The notes below the pieces were generated by a model that was not told where the DNA came from, ran no database searches, and saw nothing but the letters and a program-made list of their open reading frames with translations. Below, piece after piece: positions 32,479 to 42,957 of a DNA stretch of 42,957 nt. Location: the NCBI GenBank assembly GCA_012932865.1, contig SAXG01000153.1, positions 1-42,957 on the forward strand. The letters run 5' to 3'. Every line of letters starts with the position of its first letter. Positions within the stretch are counted from its first letter, which is position 1. The position numbers and the translations under genes were made by a program. Source of the stretch: Amylostereum areolatum. Its lineage: Eukaryota > Basidiomycota > Agaricomycetes > Russulales > Stereaceae.

Positions 32479-34564
32479 ATGTTCCAGAGCATCACTCTCC
32501 TCTCTCTCGCGGTTTCCTCCGTCTACGGCCACGCATTCATTAACTCTATCGACGGTGCTAACGGCGTAAGCGGTATCGGCCTCGGCGTCAGTACGTGGAT
32601 TACGTTTTTCTTTACGACGCCGTCGTGGCTGATCCCGGTGTTAGCATTTAACGGGGAGGTACCTCGCGGTGGTACTACCGAGCAGCTGTTCCAGGTAGAC
32701 ACTCCCGTACTCAAGGACCAGGCTACAAGTGCGTGTTCCCGTCGTCACCGTGACCTTTTTTCTTATCGCGGTGCAGACCCTTGCGGTGCCACTCTCCTCG
32801 CCGGCTCGATCGACATCGCTACGTCTATGGCTACGGTCTCCACCGCCTTCGGTGGTCTGCCTTCGGTCCCCGCCAACGGTCAACTGACGATGGGTGTCTT
32901 CCAAGTCAACGCTGACGGTGGAGGACCTTTCGTCGCTGAGGTCAACACCGACGCAACGGGCGCCACTTGGACGGCTCTCAATGTCGTCTCGCAACCTCCC
33001 GGTGTAAACGGTATCCTGCAGTACGTCACTGTCTCTCGCTTGTTTCTCATCTAGACATACTGATGGCGGGTGTGCAGCAACGGTCCCGCTAACTCTTCAA
33101 TCACCGTCGAGGTTCCCGCCACCACCAAGTGCACGGGCGGCTCCAACGGAAACGCGTGCCTCATCCGTCTCAACAACGGTGGTCCTGGTACTGGTTCTCT
33201 CGCGAACGGTGCCGGACCCTTCGGCGGTTGCGCCGCTTTCACAACGGGTAGAGATCACTCCCTTCGTTGCTTCACTCGTCTCCTGATATGGGTTTGCAGA
33301 TGCTTCAGGTGGATCGGCCGGGACCGGGACTGGGGCCGCTAACTCGACCGCGACCGCCGCTGGCAGCGCTGCTTCCACAGGCAGCACCGCCACTGGTACG
33401 GGCGCGAAGGGTGCCGGCAAAAAGGGTGCGGGTGCAGCTGCTGCTGGCGCCGCCGCCGCTGGTGCTAAGGGCGCTGGTGCTGCCGCCGGTGGAAAGGGTG
33501 CTGCTGGTGGAGCCGCTGCTGCTGCTGCCGGTGGCAAGAACCGCAAGATCCAGAACCGTGCCGGTCTTCGCATCCACGCTCGTGACTTCGTCGGCCTCGA
33601 GGCTCGCCGCGACGCCATCGTTGCTGAGCTTCTCGCCAAGCGCGACGCCATCGAGCGCGAGGTTATCGGCTCTCTCGTCGAGAAGCGCCAGTCCATCGAG
33701 CGTGAGATCCAGGCCAAGCGCGATCTCCTTTCCGCTCAGCTTTTGGATGAGCTTTCGGTGAGTCCACACCCGTTTGGCCATTCTATGATTTGATTTGACG
33801 TAGGTTGGTTCGACAGACTGCCACCGGGACCGCCATCGACAGTGAGTTCAACAGCCGTCTATCTCCGACATCGTTTCTGATTTTTTCCCCAGTCGCTGTC
33901 GACTCTTTCGCCGGCGTTAGCGACGAGGCCCTTCTCGGCGGCAACTCAACCACGGCCGACCCCAGCGCGCCCCTCAGCCCTCAGAACGCCGTCGACCTGA
34001 AGAAGGCTGTTCAACTCGCGATAACGCAGGCCATGACTCTCCTCTCGAGCTCCGAAGTCGACGCCGGCAAGTTCGGTCAGGATTCGGTTCGTCTCACCAT
34101 CTTCAAATGTTTTCTTGGCTTTGTGCTTACCCATCGAGCAGGCAATCACGGACGCCACGAACGCCGCCGCCGCCAAGGCAGTCGCTGATGGCACCATTAA
34201 GTCTGTCAACGCTGGCAATGCCGGTGTCGGTTTCTTCCAGACCGCCGTCGTCGAATCCGCCCTTGGTAGCAGTACGTCGTTTCTTCATTTTCTCTTCAGT
34301 GTATTGATTCTTGTCCTCATAGTCGCAACCGCCACTGCCGACCTCAAGGCCGCAGGCGGGGCAGGTGCAGGCTCAGCTGCGACCGTAACTGCCGCTCCCG
34401 CCGCCACCGCGACTGCAGCGACTGGCACCGGAAAGAAAGGCAAGGGTGCTGGTGCGGCTGCCGGCAAAGGCGCGGCAGCTGCTGGCGCGGGTGCAGGACG
34501 TGGTGGACGCGGTAAATCCGGCGCGCAGAGGCGTCGTCTTGCCTGGGAGGATGCTGATGCGTAA
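32479..34564 (+). CDS. Egh16-like secreted protein with Ala/Gly/Lys and dibasic repeats
   Basis: The model is join(32479..32590, 32645..32728, 32777..33020, 33078..33247, 33300..33757, 33817..33841, 33893..34086, 34142..34271, 34323..34564), 552 aa, all phases agreeing. A signal peptide (residues 1-17, MFQSITLLSLAVSSVYG) precedes HAFINSIDGANGVSGIGLGV, NPCGATLLAG, LTMGVFQVNADGGGPF and AGPFGGCAAF, the pattern of the Egh16/GAS1 family of fungal appressorial and surface proteins. About residues 215-290 are Ala/Gly/Lys-rich; 303-356 are a charged helix with RR at 306-307 and KR at 317, 332 and 343. A second globular part and another Ala/Gly/Lys block end the protein. The function of the family is unknown beyond roles in plant infection in some ascomycetes. 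A secreted location is inferred. Confidence 0.85.
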
Positions 34565-35109
34565 ATCTTCCTCCCTCAAGTGATGGCTCGACGCGATGCA
34601 CGTGTTGTGGGACTGGGTTTATTTAAGAGGTTGTACTGGCTAGGATTCTTTACTCATTGCTGCGTTCCCCTCCTTTGTTTGCTGTTGTATTTCTATCTAC
34701 GCACACACTACCCTACGCTGGATTGGAAGTATGGTCGTTTTGGCAGGCTATTTTCTCGTTGGCATGAGTTTGAGTCATGTACTTGTCTGATCGTCGATCA
34801 GGTGTAAGTTTTTCGTGGTGCGAAGGCGATAGAACAGTCGTCGACGAAGCAGGCTGCCCACTCCATGCATGACCTTATTCAATGTTTCGCAGGAGGGTCT
34901 ACTTCGACCAATCTTCAAAAGTAATGCGATGTCGGTTGTCCGTTTTCAAGACAAGGTTAGGATTCCGACATCCCAGGAGTGCAGTGTTTCACCCTGTAAA
35001 TGAACCAGCGGGAGAAGACTGTATACAACATTTAAGAACGACATAATACAAGGATAGCGTAAGACCTGATGTGAAAAAGTCCCCTGGGATATAAACTGTT
35101 CGAATGTCC
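34565..35109. other. convergent intergenic region
   Basis: 545 bases between the 3' ends of the Egh16-like gene and STAND gene 2. AT-richer, no gene seen; it should contain both polyadenylation regions. Confidence 0.5.
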
Positions 35110-38100
35110 TCATCGTTCCCAGCACTTTGACCACTGCGCGCCATGCGCAAACCCGTTCAAATCCAGCTCCGTCGGCTCTGCACCTAATATTCTCACCATC
35201 CTAGGCATCCATAATAGCGCTCGATGCTCCGGTGGGATCCAGAGTAACAGTGCGTCTTTGGGGCCGACGATCCAGCCGTCTTCGGTCAATTTCATACAGT
35301 CCCGGCGGTCGCGATCGATGGGAAGGGGAATAGAGGGAGGGAACAGGAGCTCGACGTCGGAAAGTGTATGGGTCGGGGAAGAAGAGAAAGCGATGGGACT
35401 TGGTGTGGTCGTGTCGCTGGAGGACGCGTCCCATAGACGAATTGTCCTATCGTAGGATCCCGTTGCGACGGTCGAGCCATCGGGCGAGAACATGACAGAA
35501 AACACTGCTCTGCTATGACCTTGGACTGGCACGCCTGTCGAGTGCCCTTGCTCGGGGTTGATCGTCGACACTCTAACTGTCTCGTCAAACGAGCTCGACA
35601 CCAAGGTTGTCCCGTCCGGCGACAGCGCTACCGACGTAACCACGATCCTGTGGGGCTGAAGCGGATTCGCCACCAGCGCCTTCGTCTTCACGTCCCAGAT
35701 ACGAACACTGCCATCGTGCAGGCCAGAGACGAGATAGTGATTGTTGAAAGAGTAGGAAAGGCAGGTGATCGCCGCCATTGCGCCTTGAAGGGCATCTCTA
35801 CTCGTCCCAGAGGTTGGATCCCACAGTCGGATGGTCATATCAAAGGATCCTGACGCGACAAACTTGCCATCGGGAGAAAATGCGACAGAGGTGACAGGTT
35901 TCGTGTGGCCTACGAAGGGGTTTGTGAAGGCTTTCCTGGTGCGCGTATCCCAAAGCCGCACCGTCCCGTCGTCCGAACCTGATGCCAACCACCTCCCATC
36001 CGGTGAGAAGGAAAGAGCGTTGACGGAACCCGTATGCTCGACCACCGGCTGGCCCACCATTTCCAAGCAGTCCGCCGACCAAAATATGATCAAATCATCG
36101 TACGCGCCCGAAGCGACGAGGTCACCTCTCGGTGAGTAAGCAACAGTCATTACGGCCTTCGAATGTCCTCGCATAGGTTCCCCGATCTGCCTTCCCGTTT
36201 CCGCGCTCCATACCCGCACCGTTTCATCGAATGAACCTGACACAATGCGCGTTCCATCCGGAGAGAAGGCAATACAGTTGACTGAGCCTGTGTGCCCCAG
36301 AATGGGATTGTTCCTCTTCTCCACCTCACCTGCATTCCACAACCGAATCGTTTGGTCATACGACCCCGAGACAATACGTGAACCGTCCGGGGAAAAGGTA
36401 AGGGAGAAGATGGTACCCGCGTGGCCTTGAAACGGCTCGCCTATCATATCCCCCGAGCCGACGTCCCACACCGAAATCTCTTCGTGATGCGTGCCCGATG
36501 CAAGCCGGGAGCCATCTGGCGAAAACGCGATGACGGGCTGGGTGTGGTGCGTGTTGATTGATCGTACAGGGATCCATGTTGTTACGTCCCAAAGTATGAT
36601 GAGGTCGTCGAACGCGGCTGAAGCCATGTGTTGTCCGTTTTGTGAGAAAAGAACAGAAGAGATGGGCATAGTGTGGGCTCGAAGTGGAGGTCGTGCTAGC
36701 TCCCCATTGGTGGCATTCCAGAGACGTATTGTTGTGTCGTATGAAGCGGATGCGATGACCTTGCCATTGGTTGAGAACGATACAGATGTGACCGCCATGG
36801 AATGACCGTGCCACGGCTTGCCTATCGATTTCCTGGCGGCTACATCCCAGAGACGTATGGTCTCATCGTACGATGCGGATGCAAGGATGTTCCCGCTGGG
36901 TGAAAATGCGACGGAGTTGACGAACCCAGTGTGTTCTCGAAGCGGTTTCCCCAGCGGCTCGCCATTAATCATGTCCCACAGACGTACGGTCTTGTCGTCC
37001 GAAGAGGACGCTAGCGTTCTCCCGTTCGGTGAAAACACTACACAATGCACGCCTCCTTGATGGCCTCGCAAAGGCTCGAACACTGGACTTCCTGTCGTGG
37101 CATCCCAAAGTCGAATGGTAAAGTCGTCAGAACTGGAAGCGATGATGTTCCCGTCGGGTGAAAAGGCCAGAGAAAGGATGGTATCTGTATGCCCTTGGAG
37201 GACACTTTGAACGAGTGGCCAGTCTGATTCCTGTCGCGAGGCGATACGAACACTGTGGGGGGATTTGTGTAGGTAACATGACGAGATGAAGCAACTTTTG
37301 GGCGTGAAGGGAAGTACGGAGAGGTAGATATGCGGCGCCGACTGCGCGATGACCATGCCATTTACGGAGAGGAACCGCTGGCAGCTACACGCATATTCAT
37401 AGACAAGGCTACCGAAATATGGCTTGGCCACCTAGATACAAACACGATAAATAAAATGAACCACGAAAAAGAAAAAGAAAAGAGACTAACTTGGCTCCAG
37501 AGGACAACCAACGACAGGATCGGCGACAATGCAGGAACAGCACCAGTTAAACTCATAACCTCCAACCAAAAAAGGAGCCTCTCCGTCATAAACTCCCTCA
37601 CGTCTTCATAGTGCGCCTCCGTCGGCACAGATCCGTGAAGATGATCTGCCCAAAATCGGCACGAATACCAGAGAGAGGGTGGAATAAACCGCGCGACTCT
37701 CTCTTGCAGGCCCGGCACATCCTTGTTCAACGCGTACGACGACTCCAACTGGCAAATATTGAACTTGAGACCATCCTTCATGATGTCGAGCGTGGAGCGA
37801 GCGAGCTCCGCGTGCGTCGGGCCTGTATCGACGAAGAACTTCCCGCTGCGCCCTTCATCCAGTAAAAAATCTCGAAAGGATGTATGCCGTGAGCGTATCG
37901 GCGTCGTTCGTCCATCCACGCCACTCAGTAAGGATCCCATGAACTTGACGACCGCCAGCGAATCGAATTGGGGGCTGCCTCCTTGAACTGCCGGCGGAAA
38001 GAGCATCGCGTTGATACTGTCCGCGGAAAGAGGTTTCAATGCCGTCAACACAATCGCCATAACCGCCTTGAATCTAATAAGGGCGACCGAGCTTGCGCTT

Positions 38101-40476
38101 GTGGTGAATATCTGGACGAGGACTTGTTGATACAGGGTGTCGAGGGCAGCATCACCAAAAGCCGTACCCGACGTGACTATGCTCTCGTACCGCTCTTCAA
38201 CTGTGGTCCCTAGCTCATCTTCCTGGATGAATTCGCAGGCGACGAAGGCCCACGGAAAAATGCCCTCAGCCTTGGACGCGAGGAGCTTGTGATCCACATC
38301 GAGGTCATGCAGACGGGCGTGAACGTATGCGAGAATGTCCCGCTCCGTCGATGCAACAGGGATCTCGTCGATGCGCTTCAGGTGAACATCCTTACTGCCC
38401 GCAAGGTGGATCTCAATATCTGCCTCGGGACGGGTCGTCACCAGCAGGCGGAAGTTTGAGGGCAGCTCGTGCATGCGCTTCGCGAGGATTTCAAGGAGAG
38501 AACGACGAGACTTGGCGTCGCCGCACTCGTCCAGGCCATCGATGACGATAATGATAGGTCCGGTGAGCGTAAGTGAGCGCACTGACTCGATGAGGAAGCT
38601 CTGGAACTGGAGTGTTGCATTGGGCGTCGTCCTAAGCGATTTCTCTCTCCTAACGACGTCCCACAGTGACGCGCGGAATGCAGGGTCGATGTCCGCCAGG
38701 TCTCGCGCAATGGTAGAGAATAGCTTGTCGGGACCGTGGTCTGCTTGGCCACGGACAAAAAAGAAGGATGACCCGAGTCGATAGAGGGAGTGGAAGCGGT
38801 GGGCGATAGTATGTGCGATGGCGGACTTGCCCGTTCCTGCACCACCGGAGAGTAGGAAGACTGGGCGATGCTCGTCTGACTGGATCCAGGTTGTGATCTC
38901 GTCCAGGATTTCCTCGCGCGTGCCCGGGAGACAGACCTTGCCGCTATCGTAGCGCGCTCCCCGGGCATAGGGCATGTCGTCCAAGTGGTGCGATTCATCT
39001 GCCGAAAGAGTTAGAAACATAATAAAGAAGGCGACTAGGAGAACCTACCGAGTTCTACAACGACGTCAAGGATACGAGTGACAACGATATGCGTCGAGGT
39101 GATGACTCGTCCATAGAATTCATCCTTGAGCTCTTTCAATTTGTCTTCGTACTCCTTGATCTTGTCGCCAGTGACAGAGAATACATTGGTGATGGCTCGT
39201 TTCGCTATGGTGTATATGAGTGTCGTTCATAGGTACGCGTATTCTCAAGACGTACTAAATTTGCCCGAGTTCCCATACTCCACGATGAAGTAATAGCATT
39301 CAAGCGTTTGCTGAGCAATCCTGGTCAGCAGGTCCGATTTTGCCTGAAGAGAATCAATCGTCTCTTGCTCGAGGTCGTTGACAATATCGTAGAAGTTGAA
39401 AAGCGAATTGAACAATCGGTTCATGCTCTGGTCTAGTTCGATTTGCATCTGGAAGACCTAAACGCGAACAGTCAGCCTTGAGTCATCATGCATCATGACA
39501 CAAACCCCGTACTTTTGGTACTAATGTCACGACGCCCCAGACCATCTTTGTGTACGGATGAACCTATGAGCATAGTCGTCAGCCTACGTATATAGCCCCT
39601 GAAAAATACACGGTCACTGACCGCAGCGAGTTGGTCCGCAACGTCGCAAAACGCCTTGAATTGTCCGAGGACGTTCTTCCATAGGGAACCAGAGCTCATG
39701 ACAGCAGCGACGACGGGGGTTGCGCGGGCGATAACCGATGGGGCGTTTTCAAGTCGGGAATGATCCTTGGTCAGACTGGGACGCTTGGGGACAATGTCTT
39801 CCAAGTCCTTGAGGGGTGAAACGTCCGTGGAAGGATTCTGTGCTGTGACTGGGACGGACCAGTCGAGGTCAAATGTCAAGATGGCGTTGGATTCGGACTG
39901 GAGTGCGTGGGTGATCGTGTATCGGCCTGGAAAATGGATGCTGGTGTTAGTAGGTAGAAAAATAGTAACATCACGATACGCACCCTTCTGTTCGATGTCC
40001 TTTCGAGGAAGAAACGATTTCAAGGAGCCACTTAAGGTCCCTATACGCTTCGGCTTGCGCATCATACGGGAAATAAAGACGCATATAGTCACTTGGGAAG
40101 ACCGTTGCGCATCGCTGGTCAAGAAGGTTCGGATTTGGCCAAAATGAGAACGTGAGTACTCACAAGTTGAATGAGTCGTCCCACTCGACTGCCTCCCTGC
40201 CTTTCCTCGGCTTCGTCGCAACCTTCTTGCCGTCGACGTCCACCTCGACGACGCACTTTCCATCCGTTTTTGCTAGTCCGCTAACTCCGATGCCTGATTA
40301 CCACCGATCAGGAGTGAGAAAGCGACGATGTGGAGTTGAGATACGCGCCGTTTATCGTCAAGGGTCTCCACCCAGTCTTGTTTACGCCGCTGAAATCGGC
40401 GTGTTGAACAGCAAAATACCAGTAACAACACGGTTGGATCGTACCTGGTCTTCGAATTCGAACTGCTCGCACGCAT
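35110..40476 (-). CDS. STAND (NLR-like) gene 2: C2-like, NACHT, 14 WD40 repeats
   Basis: The model is complement(join(35110..37431, 37491..38998, 39049..39204, 39256..39457, 39513..39563, 39622..39926, 39984..40114, 40164..40280, 40345..40389, 40445..40476)), about 1622 aa. All phases agree, but the first two exons are tentative. The N-terminus GKCVVEVDVDGKKVATKP, EAVEWDDSFNF and SSQVTICVFIS looks like a C2 domain, a calcium or lipid-binding membrane targeting module. A helical region follows (YTKMVWGVVTLVPKVFQMQI), like fungal STAND N-terminal helical domains. NACHT has Walker A GGAGTGKS (398-405) and Walker B IIIVIDGLDECG (495-506). Fourteen WD40 repeats, enough for two seven-bladed propellers, end the protein. 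The architecture fits ligand-gated membrane-directed signalling; the ligand is unknown. Confidence 0.88.
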
Positions 40477-41338
40477 TGCGCTATGGTCGTTGTCAGTGAG
40501 AAAGACAAGGGAACGGACAACAGCTTACCGTGCAGTCGCGTTGAGTCATATTCATTTATTATAGCGATGATTGGTGGCGCCTGGGCAGCGCGTTGATTCA
40601 TGAAAGCACCACAGCAGGTCGGCGGCTCCGAGCATACGACTCCTGGTGCCTTGTCCTAGCTCGAGTCCGTCATCGCCAAAGGATGGCACCAGACGCCGGG
40701 CATATGAGAGAGACAGAGAGGGTCACGGAAACTTCGCGGAGACAAGTTGGATTGAAGGATGTGGTCAAAAACAACCGAGAATGAGAGGCTCGGCCCGGGA
40801 GTTACCGCACAATGACGCTCATTGTAGGCGTGCTGTGACTACGATTGTTCAATGCAGTTTCAGATTTCACACGTATGTACAGGGTATTCATGCTATACTT
40901 CCGACAAGAAATAGTAGTAGAGAGTGGGCTTTCCAGATATCCACGAGAAGTGTGATTGAACGTTGCATCATTGCGCGCACCAGAAGTAGGAGGCTTAAGC
41001 TTTACTTACCGCCAGTCTTTTGACTACTTTTGAGAAGCACTGGGACCTTCATCTTCCTGGAAAATATGGGCACTGCGAAGACAAGAAAATTGCAGGTCCC
41101 TAACCATTCCCCCACTTCTTGAAGGTGTACTAATATATGCGAAGGGACTGCGCACAAAGTGGGGTATATACATCTCGTCACTCGGGACAACAACGAAAAG
41201 ACAGGAGGTCGTTAATGGTCGGTAATGGTCGTTAATGGTCGTCAGAATCATCAAGTATAAGTATCGTCATGAACAAGTCGTAAAATCCACCATGATCCAT
41301 CGAAATTCCAGTCCAAAGCAACAGCTCGGCTCGGGATT
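40477..41338. other. region between STAND gene 2 and CFEM-like gene
   Basis: It should hold the promoter of STAND gene 2 near its left end and the 3' end of the CFEM-like gene at its right end. Short open frames are unremarkable. A small tandem repeat is listed separately. Confidence 0.4.
41206..41242 (+). repeat. 10-mer tandem repeat (ggtcgttaat)
   Basis: Three to four adjacent copies of ggtcgttaat or ggtcggtaat. Confidence 0.8.
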
Positions 41339-42103
41339 TCAGAGTACTAGCGCCACGCCGAAGAGTACTCCCCCGACGATCAACCCAACGAGCTCGAACG
41401 GAATGTCGCTCGTCGTTCTCAGCGCCATCGACGCCGACACGGATGGGGAGGACGTGGGGAACGTTTCATTGTCCGCGCCGGTGACGTTGCCGAGGATGGC
41501 GCTCGCGGAGCCGCAGATCTGGCGGATACCGCTGATGACTGAGGGAACGTCGGTGGTGTTCAAGAATTGAGTCTGGTTGGTGCGTTGGAAGCTTTTTGTC
41601 GTGCGGGACGGGGGGAAGAAGGGGGGGCGGTAAGCGACGTCTTTGGGTGCTTCGGACAGGGGAACGTAAGTACCAGTCGACGCATTGCGGGTAAGCAGAT
41701 TGGAAAGTGTCCCCGCAAGCGCACTTGATGATGTCGATGAACGCGCCAGGGTTGAACAAGATCTTTGACATGGGTAGAAATGGCGACAGAAATTACGACA
41801 CACAAGACGAGAAGGTGGGTTATGTTGGTCAGTGAAGGAGTTCGCACGGAAAGATTGGCAACTACGCACCTGTGTGAAGTTCGCCAGCAACCGGTGCGGC
41901 CGCGATGCAGCTATTGATGTTGCTGTAACTTTGTTCGCAGATGGGACACGAAGCCGGGTCGTCTGGGAACGTCGGGTCGTCGCGCTTGGATAGGACTTGG
42001 AGGGAAGGTTGTGAAGCAGACGGGTATGCGGAGACGGAGGCCGAAAACAGGTTCGCGAAGAGTAGGGCGAGAGTGAGCGTAAAAAGAGTGTGAAAGAGGC
42101 CAT
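41339..42103 (-). CDS. GPI-anchored eight-cysteine CFEM-like surface protein, frame-disturbed
   Basis: Splicing is complement(join(41339..41591, 41674..41762, 41870..42103)), open throughout for 191 aa from the ATG at 42103. Exons 2-3 read FNPGAFIDIIKCACGDTFQ, PQCVDC, TNQTQFLNTTDVPSVISGIR and QIC, then end in a hydrophobic tail, ELVGLIVGGVLFGVALVL, expected for a GPI anchor. In exon 1 the plausible signal peptide (TLTLALLFANLFSASVSA) and the first three cysteines (CPICEQSYSNINSC) lie in another frame, entered near the A-run 42081-42085. The reading returns to the ATG frame near 41886-41892 at LANFTQ. Correcting both gives a classic eight-cysteine extracellular protein. Either two indels compensate or the assembly carries two errors. 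Role probably at the cell wall. Confidence 0.6.
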   Translation of the reverse strand: MASFTLFLRSLSPYSSRTCFRPPSPHTRLLHNLPSKSYPSATTRRSQTTRLRVPSANKVTATSIAASRPHRLLANFTQVRSCQSFRANSFTDQHNPPSRLVCRNFCRHFYPCQRSCSTLARSSTSSSALAGTLSNLLTRNASTGTYVPLSEAPKDVAYRPPFFPPSRTTKSFQRTNQTQFLNTTDVPSVISGIRQICGSASAILGNVTGADNETFPTSSPSVSASMALRTTSDIPFELVGLIVGGVLFGVALVL

Positions 42104-42496
42104 GATATAAGTTTGCCTGTACGCTCAGCACTTTTGGAAACCTCCCTTGTTGTCGTCGTCGTCGTCGTGAGCAGAAGACGCGAGGAAGGATCAGACGACT
42201 CGGTCTCGGAAGTCGATAGATATGGACGGAGAAATAGATATGATAAGATTAGACGATTAAAGGGCAAACGCGGCCACGTGATACAGTCTTTTTATTTTTT
42301 ATTTTTTTAAATACATTTGTATCCCGCGTCAAGTACCTAGGACTAAATGCGGCAGTAGGTAAGGTATGTAGTGTTAGGTGGGATGCAAGAGTAGGACAAT
42401 GGGGCGCGAGGGTCAATGTATCGAGGGGGGGGGGGTCAGATGCAGTCCGAAGACTGGAACAAATAGTAATCTATCCCGGGTCCACGTCGTCTGGGT
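42104..42496. other. upstream region with G-run
   Basis: Contains a cgt trinucleotide run near 42150-42167 (leader of the CFEM-like gene), an A/T run near 42291-42310, and an 11-G run at 42425-42435 close to the end of the retroelement relic. No gene seen. Confidence 0.5.
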
Positions 42497-42957
42497 CAAG
42501 GGGGGGGAAACTCGTTCGGCACTTTGGCAAATGCACGAGAGGTGCCGACAAACTTGGAAAGGGCCGAGAGGCCAGCATGGGTGCCGAGAATGAATGGTGT
42601 TGACAATGTTCACGATACGGCACGGAGGTAGTGCCGCTGATCTTCGAAGAGTGGGCAATCGGCGAGGATGTGGTCACGGGTTTGAATGGGAGCATCGCCG
42701 CACGGGCAGGCGGTGGGTTCTGTGGGAACGAAGTGGGCATAGTAGTCGCCACGGAAGCCGTGACCGACAATGGTCTGAATGATGCGGGTGTGGACATCGC
42801 GAGGGCCGTCGAAATTGCGGTGGAAGGAGGATAGATTGGTGGATGGTGGTTGTCGGAGTGCAATGGATGCAAGGTTGTTGTGCGAGCGTTGTGCCCATTC
42901 GGAACGCAGGCTTTCAGTGCTCGAGACGTTGCCTTCGCGCGCGCCAGGAGATGGTGG
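42497..42957 (-). pseudogene. LINE-type retrotransposon ORF, 3' end
   Basis: In one minus frame entering from beyond the window the protein reads RSEWAQRSHNNLASIALRQP, then RIIQTIVGHGFRGDYYAHFV, ACPCGDAPIQTRDHILADCP and FEDQRHYLRAVS. An in-frame TGA follows near 42606, after which FILGTHAGLSALSKFVGTSR and AFAKV continue to a stop at 42497-42499. The Cys-x-Cys...His...Cys pattern with HILADCP and the ILGTxxGLxALxxF ending are typical of the C-terminus of fungal non-LTR retrotransposon polymerase proteins. The stop shows the copy is dead. The rest of the element lies to the right of the window. Confidence 0.7.

Overview
The window is nuclear DNA from a filamentous basidiomycete, most likely an Agaricomycete of polypore type. 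The evidence is genes split by many 45-60 nt GT-AG introns, a GC-rich coding background, Plavaka-type transposon debris, expanded F-box families, NACHT-WD40 STAND (NLR-like) genes and an Egh16-like secreted protein. There are no bacterial, organellar or CRISPR features. The exon models below were built by hand from splice signals and phase agreement.

Layout. 1-979: decayed C-terminus of a Plavaka-like transposon protein. 980-7224: gene-poor and repeat-rich. It holds a short gene for a small membrane-anchored coiled-coil protein (2186-2738), a very GC-rich, strand-skewed minisatellite block (about 3370-4380), an AT-rich cluster of inverted GGTAATTG motifs (about 5241-5450) and a degenerate 20-mer array. 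7225-8364: methylthioadenosine phosphorylase. 8630-15790: two paralogous F-box genes flanking a proline-iminopeptidase-like hydrolase, then a decayed F-box-like gene; the first F-box gene is split by a 288-bp MITE. 17795-19060: dead copy of a short-chain dehydrogenase whose intact paralogue lies at 27652-28999. 20169-24459: STAND gene 1 (MLKL-like helical N-terminus, NACHT, WD40), preceded by a TATA box and a 130-bp pure pyrimidine tract. 29462-30955: ATG15-type autophagic-body lipase. 32479-34564: Egh16-like secreted protein with Ala/Gly/Lys and dibasic repeats. 35110-40476: STAND gene 2 on the minus strand (C2-like, helical linker, NACHT, 14 WD40 repeats). 41339-42103: GPI-anchored eight-cysteine CFEM-like protein with an apparent pair of compensating frameshifts. 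42497-42957: 3' end of a LINE-type reverse transcriptase ORF.

How the parts relate. The housekeeping genes (MTAP for methionine salvage, ATG15 for vacuolar lipid breakdown) sit among accessory genes. The accessory set is dominated by fast-evolving families: F-box substrate receptors, NLR-like sensors with two different N-terminal executioner or targeting domains, and secreted or GPI-anchored surface proteins. Several members are broken by point mutation, frameshift or transposon insertion, so this is a locus under birth-and-death evolution. I found no clearly new multi-gene system. The most unusual signals are the pyrimidine tract at the start of STAND gene 1 with an opposing short ORF, the MITE-split F-box gene, the compensating frameshifts in the CFEM-like gene and the C2 fusion in STAND gene 2.
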